Shown here piece by piece: positions 6,200-9,361 of a DNA stretch of 9,361 nt (its first letter is position 1; each line of letters opens with the position of its first letter). Made by a program: the position numbers and the translations under genes. Below the pieces are notes generated by a model. The model ran no database searches. It worked only from the letters and a program-made list of their open reading frames with translations, and had not been told where the DNA came from. Source of the stretch: Acidimicrobiales bacterium (GTDB taxonomy: Bacteria; Actinomycetota; Acidimicrobiia; Acidimicrobiales; Palsa-688); assembly GCA_019241495.1 (NCBI GenBank), contig JAFAWZ010000269.1, forward strand, positions 1 through 9,361, written 5' to 3'.

Positions 6200-6544
6200 A
6201 TGTCCCAACTTCGCTGGATCGACAAGACCCAGCCGCAAACCCTCATGATGGCGACCCTCATCATGTACATCAACGCCGCGTTCGGCCTTCTGGACGGGAT
6301 GGTCGTGTGGTTCCCGCTCGGGACGGTGTTGGTGGTCGGCCAGGTGGCGGCGGCCATCGGCATCGCCAACGAGAAGAAGTGGGGCTACTGGCTCGGTGTC
6401 GTCCTGACCGCGCTGTTCTTGGCGTACATCATCTTGCACTTCTCCTTCTTTGCCATCATCAACCTGCTCTTCGGCGGGGCCCTCCTCGCCCTCCTGCTCC
6501 ACCCGCAGAGCCGCGAGTACCGCCGGGTGTGGTTCCGCTGGTGA
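6200..6544 (+). CDS. Small four-helix membrane protein, function unknown
   Basis: I do not recognise the family. The 114-residue protein begins MSQLRWIDKTQPQ and has four hydrophobic stretches: about 14-37, 38-57, 62-80 and 82-100. The loop NEKKWGYW separates the second and third, and the tail HPQSREYRRVWFRW is basic and probably cytoplasmic. No enzyme motif, cysteine pair or conserved charged residue inside a helix is evident. The start at ATG 6200 is 5 nt after the rlmN stop, so it is likely co-transcribed with rlmN and mshD. CACACT at 6187-6192 is a poor -10 match. Its last codons and stop lie in a 20-bp tandem duplication (6534-6573). Confidence 0.8.
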   Translation: MSQLRWIDKTQPQTLMMATLIMYINAAFGLLDGMVVWFPLGTVLVVGQVAAAIGIANEKKWGYWLGVVLTALFLAYIILHFSFFAIINLLFGGALLALLLHPQSREYRRVWFRW

Positions 6545-6573
6545 TTTGGAAACTCCGCTGGTGATTTAGAAAC
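6534..6573. repeat. 20-bp tandem duplication over the stop codon of the membrane protein gene
   Basis: TCCGCTGGTGATTTGGAAAC (6534-6553) is followed directly by the same 20 bases with one change, G to A at the fifteenth position (6554-6573). The first copy holds the last codons and TGA of the membrane protein gene; the second is non-coding. It looks like a fairly recent slippage or duplication. The 59-bp gap that follows the stop holds the second copy and then the promoter of the next gene. Confidence 0.9.
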
Positions 6574-6589
6574 AGAGGGCAGAGTCGCC

Positions 6590-6595
6590 TACCCT
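6590..6595 (+). promoter_or_regulatory. Likely -10 box for the maoC-menG-menF transcript
   Basis: TACCCT is followed by 8 nt and the ATG at 6604. The hexamer is identical to the one before mshD. The mRNA would be leaderless or have a leader of one or two bases. No ribosome binding site is visible before the ATG, and this is the only gap wide enough for a promoter between rlmN and menF. Confidence 0.55.
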
Positions 6596-6603
6596 GACCG
6601 GTC

Positions 6604-7059
6604 ATGACCATCACGATCGACGGCGTCCAAGGCCTGAAGGACCGCGTCGGTGAGCACCTCGGCTACAGCGAGTGGCACGAGGTGACCCAGGAGCAGGTCA
6701 ACTCCTTCGCCGACGCCACCGGCGATCATCAGTGGATCCACGTCGACGTGGCCCGGGCCAAGGCCGGCCCCTTCGGAGCTCCGATCGCCCACGGATACCT
6801 GACGTTGTCGTTGATGCCCGCCCTGTTGGCCGAGATCCTGCGGGTGTCCAAGGTCGCCATGGCCGTAAACTACGGGCTGGACAAGCTCCGTTTCCCCGCG
6901 CCTGTCCCCGTCGGTTCGAAGGTCCGCGCCGGTGTGACCCTGGACCGGGCGGACGACGTGGCCGGCGGGGTGCAGGTGGTGCTCAACACCACCTTCGAGA
7001 TCGAGGGCGGGGGCAAGCCGGTGTGCGTGGCCGAAGTCCTCTTCCGGTACTACACCTGA
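6604..7059 (+). CDS. MaoC-type (R)-specific enoyl-CoA hydratase (HtdZ/Rv0130-like)
   Basis: A single hot-dog-fold hydratase/dehydratase of 151 residues. It probably hydrates trans-2-enoyl-CoA to (R)-3-hydroxyacyl-CoA or runs the reverse reaction. The hydratase 2 signature FADATGDHQWIHVDVARAKAGPFGAPIAHGYLTLSL covers residues 35-70, with the catalytic pair Asp41 and His46. The motif NYGLDKLRFPAPVPVGSKVR (88-107) is typical of the mycobacterial HtdZ (Rv0130) group, from which I recall closely similar wording. Such proteins usually work as homodimers. It begins behind its own -10 box, and its stop overlaps the start of menG (CTGA). A link between acyl-CoA hydration and menaquinone is not established, so its substrate here is unknown. 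Confidence 0.9.
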   Translation: MTITIDGVQGLKDRVGEHLGYSEWHEVTQEQVNSFADATGDHQWIHVDVARAKAGPFGAPIAHGYLTLSLMPALLAEILRVSKVAMAVNYGLDKLRFPAPVPVGSKVRAGVTLDRADDVAGGVQVVLNTTFEIEGGGKPVCVAEVLFRYYT

Positions 7060-7745
7060 CCCTTCCCCAGGGCGACGACAAGCGCCGCGCCGTGCGGAGC
7101 ATGTTCGACGCCATCGCGCCCCGCTACGACCTGGTCAACCGGGTGATGACCTTCGGGCTCGACCGCGCCTGGCGGCGGGCGACGGTCCGGGCCCTCGACC
7201 TGGCCGTCGGGTCGGCGGTGCTCGACCTGGCCTGCGGGACCGGGGACCTCTGCCGCGAGCTGGCCTCCTCCGGGCACCGACCCGTCGGCGCCGACCTGTC
7301 GCTCGGGATGCTGCACCACGCTCGAACCGCGGCCCCGCTGGTGCAGGCCGACGCGGTGTACCTGCCCTTCCCCGACGGGTCTGTCGACGGGGCCACCTCG
7401 GGCTTCGCCCTGCGCAATTTCGTCGACCTGGCGGCAGTCTTCGCCGAGCTGGCCCGAGTGGTGCGCCCGGGCGGGCGCATCGCCCTGCTCGACGTGGCCG
7501 CCCCGACCAACGCGGTGCTGCGCACGGGCCACGCCGTGTACTTCCGCCATGTGGTGCCGAGGATCGGCGGCCTGTTGTCGGATCGTCAGGCTTACGCCTA
7601 CCTGCCCAGGTCGGTGGCCTACCTGCCCACCGGGGACGGCTTGGTCGACCTGCTCGGAGAAGCCGGCTTCGGAGCGCTGCGCCGGCGACTGCTGAGCGGT
7701 GGCATTACCCAGTTGGTGACCGGCACCCGTAGGGTGGTGCCGTGA
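7056..7745 (+). CDS. menG: MenG/UbiE, demethylmenaquinone methyltransferase
   Basis: A SAM-dependent methyltransferase that converts demethylmenaquinone to menaquinone, the last step of that pathway. The 229-residue protein has the family start KRRAVRSMFDAIAPRYDLVNRVMTFGLDRAWRR (9-41), SAM motif I VLDLACGTGDL (55-65), GFALRNFVD (116-124), RVVRPGGRIALLD (134-146) and YAYLPRSVAYLP (180-191). The start is unusual. No ATG, GTG or TTG lies between GTG 7023 and GTG 7092, and starting at 7092 or 7101 would cut off the conserved KRRAVRS segment. CTG at 7056 gives MTLPQGDDKRR and overlaps the maoC stop as CTGA, so I chose it. GTG at 7023, inside maoC, is the alternative. No ribosome binding site is seen, so translation is probably coupled to maoC. 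Confidence 0.92.
   Translation: MTLPQGDDKRRAVRSMFDAIAPRYDLVNRVMTFGLDRAWRRATVRALDLAVGSAVLDLACGTGDLCRELASSGHRPVGADLSLGMLHHARTAAPLVQADAVYLPFPDGSVDGATSGFALRNFVDLAAVFAELARVVRPGGRIALLDVAAPTNAVLRTGHAVYFRHVVPRIGGLLSDRQAYAYLPRSVAYLPTGDGLVDLLGEAGFGALRRRLLSGGITQLVTGTRRVVP
7730..7735 (+). promoter_or_regulatory. Possible internal -10 box before menF
   Basis: TAGGGT, a TANNNT match inside the last codons of menG, is followed by 6 nt and the menF GTG at 7742. The spacing suits a leaderless internal transcript in addition to read-through from maoC-menG. The site sits in coding sequence, so a chance match is quite possible. Confidence 0.4.
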
Positions 7746-7771
7746 CCATCCAGGCCGTCACCATCCAGGCC
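7742..7771. repeat. 15-bp tandem duplication at the start of menF
   Basis: GTGACCATCCAGGCC (7742-7756) is followed directly by GTCACCATCCAGGCC (7757-7771), differing at one base. It doubles the first five codons, giving MTIQA-VTIQA. The third base change means the second copy is GTC and cannot serve as a start. The duplication keeps the reading frame and probably has little effect on the folded enzyme. Confidence 0.88.
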
Positions 7772-8974
7772 AGGACCACGCGCCTGCCCGAGCCGCCCGA
7801 CCTGCTTGCTGAAGCCGGGGACGACGGGCTGCTGTTCAGGGACGAGCACGGCGGCCTGGCCGGACGGGGCGTGGCCATGCGCATCGAGTTGCCCGACGGC
7901 CTTTCCGATCCGGAGCGGTTCGCCCAGGTGACGGAGATACTTCGCGCCATCCCGACCCGGGACCCGATCGGCCGGCCCGGGACAGGGCCCGTGGCCATCG
8001 GCGCGCTGGCCTTCGATCCGAGTGTGCCAGGGCATCTCGTCGTGCCCGCCGTCGTCTACGGCCGGGCCGGCGACGAGGGCTGGGTGACGAAGATCTCGGG
8101 ATCCTCGCCCCCGGCTGCGGTCCGCGGCGGCGAACCGCCCGACGAGTTCAGCCTCACGCCAACCATGACCCACGCCGAGTGGCGCGACCTGGTGGCCGAG
8201 ACGGTGGCCGTGCTGGAACGGGGTGAGATGGCCAAGGTCGTACTGGCCCGGCGCATCGACATCGCGGCCAACCGCCCCTTCGTCGTCTCCGACGTCCTGG
8301 AACGCCTGGTCGCCCTCTACCCCTCCTGCTCGGTGTTCTCGATCGATGGCTTCCTCGGGGCCAGCCCGGAGCTGCTGATCGCCCGGCGGGGCGATCGGGT
8401 GGAGAGCCACCCGCTCGCCGGCACGGTGGCGCGCAGCGGCGACGCCCACGGCGACGAGGAGCTGGTAGCCCGCCTCATGTCGTCGGCCAAGAACCGGCGG
8501 GAGCACCAGGTCGTGGTGGACACCATCACCTCGGGGCTGGCGCCCTACTGCGATCACCTGGACGTCCCGGCCGAGCCATCCGTGATGGGCCTGCGGAACG
8601 TCTCCCATCTGGCGACGCACATCACCGGGCGACTGATCGCCGGGAAACTGGGAGAACGCCCACCCTCGGCCTTGGAGCTGGTGGCTGCCATCCACCCCAC
8701 CCCGGCGGTGGGAGGGAACCCGGCCGAGGCCGCGGTGCGCTACCTCCAGAAGGTGGAGGGCTTCGACCGCGGCCCATACACGGGGCCGGTCGGTTGGATG
8801 GACGCCCGCGGTGACGGCACCTGGATGCTCGGCATCCGCTGCGGCGAGGTGGCAGGCGCCACGGCCCGCATCTATGCGGGCAACGGCATCGTGGCCGGCT
8901 CCGACCCGGTGGACGAGCTGGCCGAGACCCAGCTGAAGCTGCAGGCCCTGCTCGCCGCGCTGGTCAGGCCCTGA
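7742..8974 (+). CDS. menF: MenF, isochorismate synthase
   Basis: It converts chorismate to isochorismate, the entry step to menaquinone. The 410-residue protein belongs to the chorismate-utilising family (MenF/EntC/TrpE/salicylate synthase). Signatures in its C-terminal half are EMAKVVLARR (162-171) with general-base Lys165, FLGASPELL (204-212) with the probable acid Glu210, SHPLAGTVAR (222-231), HLATHITGRL (289-298), HPTPAVGGNP (318-327), GPYTGPVGWMD (344-354) and RIYAGNGIVAGSDPVDE (376-392). Residues 1-135 are the usual variable N-terminal part. The motifs do not separate MenF from siderophore EntC with certainty; the menG and menD neighbours favour MenF. GTG 7742 overlaps the menG stop (GTGA). 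The first ten residues, MTIQAVTIQA, come from a 15-bp duplication. Confidence 0.93.
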   Translation: MTIQAVTIQARTTRLPEPPDLLAEAGDDGLLFRDEHGGLAGRGVAMRIELPDGLSDPERFAQVTEILRAIPTRDPIGRPGTGPVAIGALAFDPSVPGHLVVPAVVYGRAGDEGWVTKISGSSPPAAVRGGEPPDEFSLTPTMTHAEWRDLVAETVAVLERGEMAKVVLARRIDIAANRPFVVSDVLERLVALYPSCSVFSIDGFLGASPELLIARRGDRVESHPLAGTVARSGDAHGDEELVARLMSSAKNRREHQVVVDTITSGLAPYCDHLDVPAEPSVMGLRNVSHLATHITGRLIAGKLGERPPSALELVAAIHPTPAVGGNPAEAAVRYLQKVEGFDRGPYTGPVGWMDARGDGTWMLGIRCGEVAGATARIYAGNGIVAGSDPVDELAETQLKLQALLAALVRP

Positions 8975-9361
8975 GCGCGGTGGCCACGGCCGCGTCGAGC
9001 CGGTCGTGGGCCCCAACGTTGGTCGACCGGTCGGACTTGACGACCGCCACCCGGCAGCCCGGTTCGCCAGCGCGGGCCAGGAACCCGTCGAGCTGATCTC
9101 TGGTGCTCACCCGCTCCGCTTGCACCCCATAGCCGCGGGCCAGCCCGACCAGGTCCACCCCGTGCGGGGTGCCCCAGTATCGCTCGAACCGCTCCTCGGC
9201 CAGTTCCCGGGCCTGAGGCAGGAACGAGAAGATGCCGCCCCCGTCGTTGTCCACGACGAGGATCGACATGCGCACATCGCGGTTTCCGACCCACAACAGT
9301 GACCCCAGGTCGTAGAGGAACGCCAGGTCCCCGACCAGGGCAGTGGTGGGCCGGCCCTCGG
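8964..9361 (-). CDS. menD: MenD, SEPHCHC synthase (C-terminal 131 residues; N-terminal part beyond the window)
   Basis: A thiamine-diphosphate enzyme that joins isochorismate, the product of MenF, to 2-oxoglutarate to give SEPHCHC, the second step to menaquinone. The frame is open to the right edge, so the gene starts outside the window. The visible part begins EGRPTTALVGDLAFLYDLGSLL and continues to VVDNDGGGIFSFLP; the GDL...DNDGG pair is the cofactor and magnesium binding motif of the C-terminal domain. FERYWGTPHGVDLVGLA follows, and the protein ends at TALRA with TGA at 8966-8964. It faces menF, and the two coding ends overlap by 11 bp (8964-8974). A start at TTG 9296 would remove the GDL motif, so it is not the true start. 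Confidence 0.93.
   Translation of the reverse strand, partial: EGRPTTALVGDLAFLYDLGSLLWVGNRDVRMSILVVDNDGGGIFSFLPQARELAEERFERYWGTPHGVDLVGLARGYGVQAERVSTRDQLDGFLARAGEPGCRVAVVKSDRSTNVGAHDRLDAAVATALRA

Noticed and set aside
7742..8974. Salicylate or siderophore-type synthase
   Set aside because: The family motifs alone are shared, but menG and menD adjoin it and no siderophore genes are present.
7619..9016. A 465-codon open frame on the minus strand opposite menG and menF
   Set aside because: The translation is low-complexity G/H/R/V-rich and lacks motifs; the plus-strand genes explain the region.

Overview
The window is GC-rich, densely packed bacterial chromosome with short gaps and many 1-4 bp gene overlaps. 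Three things point to an actinobacterium. There is a two-domain mycothiol synthase (mycothiol is made only by Actinobacteria). There is a menaquinone pathway cluster. Several genes have the actinobacterial leaderless layout, in which a TANNNT -10 box lies 6-8 nt before the start codon. I guess a lineage such as Acidimicrobiia from the protein style, but no marker here proves it. All the recognised genes are housekeeping or core metabolism. I see no phage, transposon, CRISPR, RNA gene or defence system.

Left block (1-2991, minus strand): a histidine biosynthesis operon read right to left, hisD-hisC-hisB-hisH. hisH is represented only by its first six codons at the left edge. Every junction is a 4-nt stop/start overlap, so the genes are probably translationally coupled. 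HisB makes imidazole acetol phosphate, HisC transaminates it, and HisD oxidises histidinol to histidine. A 60-residue charged helical protein of unknown function starts 13 bp away from hisD on the opposite strand.

Middle (3188-4143): a 233-bp gap between convergent genes carries the most unusual non-coding structure in the window. It has a perfect 16-bp inverted repeat, a third direct copy of the same motif, and two smaller hairpins. Endonuclease III (nth, minus strand) follows and is divergent from the mycothiol synthase gene. The two genes share a 49-bp region with a likely leaderless promoter on each strand.

Right block (4193-8974, plus strand): mshD, rlmN (23S rRNA/tRNA adenine-C2 methyltransferase) and a small four-helix membrane protein lie within a few bases of each other. 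Next, behind its own likely promoter, comes a MaoC-type (R)-specific enoyl-CoA hydratase, then menG/ubiE (demethylmenaquinone methyltransferase, apparently starting at CTG) and menF (isochorismate synthase). The 3' end of menD lies on the minus strand at the right edge and overlaps the end of menF by 11 bp. MenF and MenD catalyse the first two committed steps of menaquinone synthesis from chorismate, and MenG the last, so this is a menaquinone locus.
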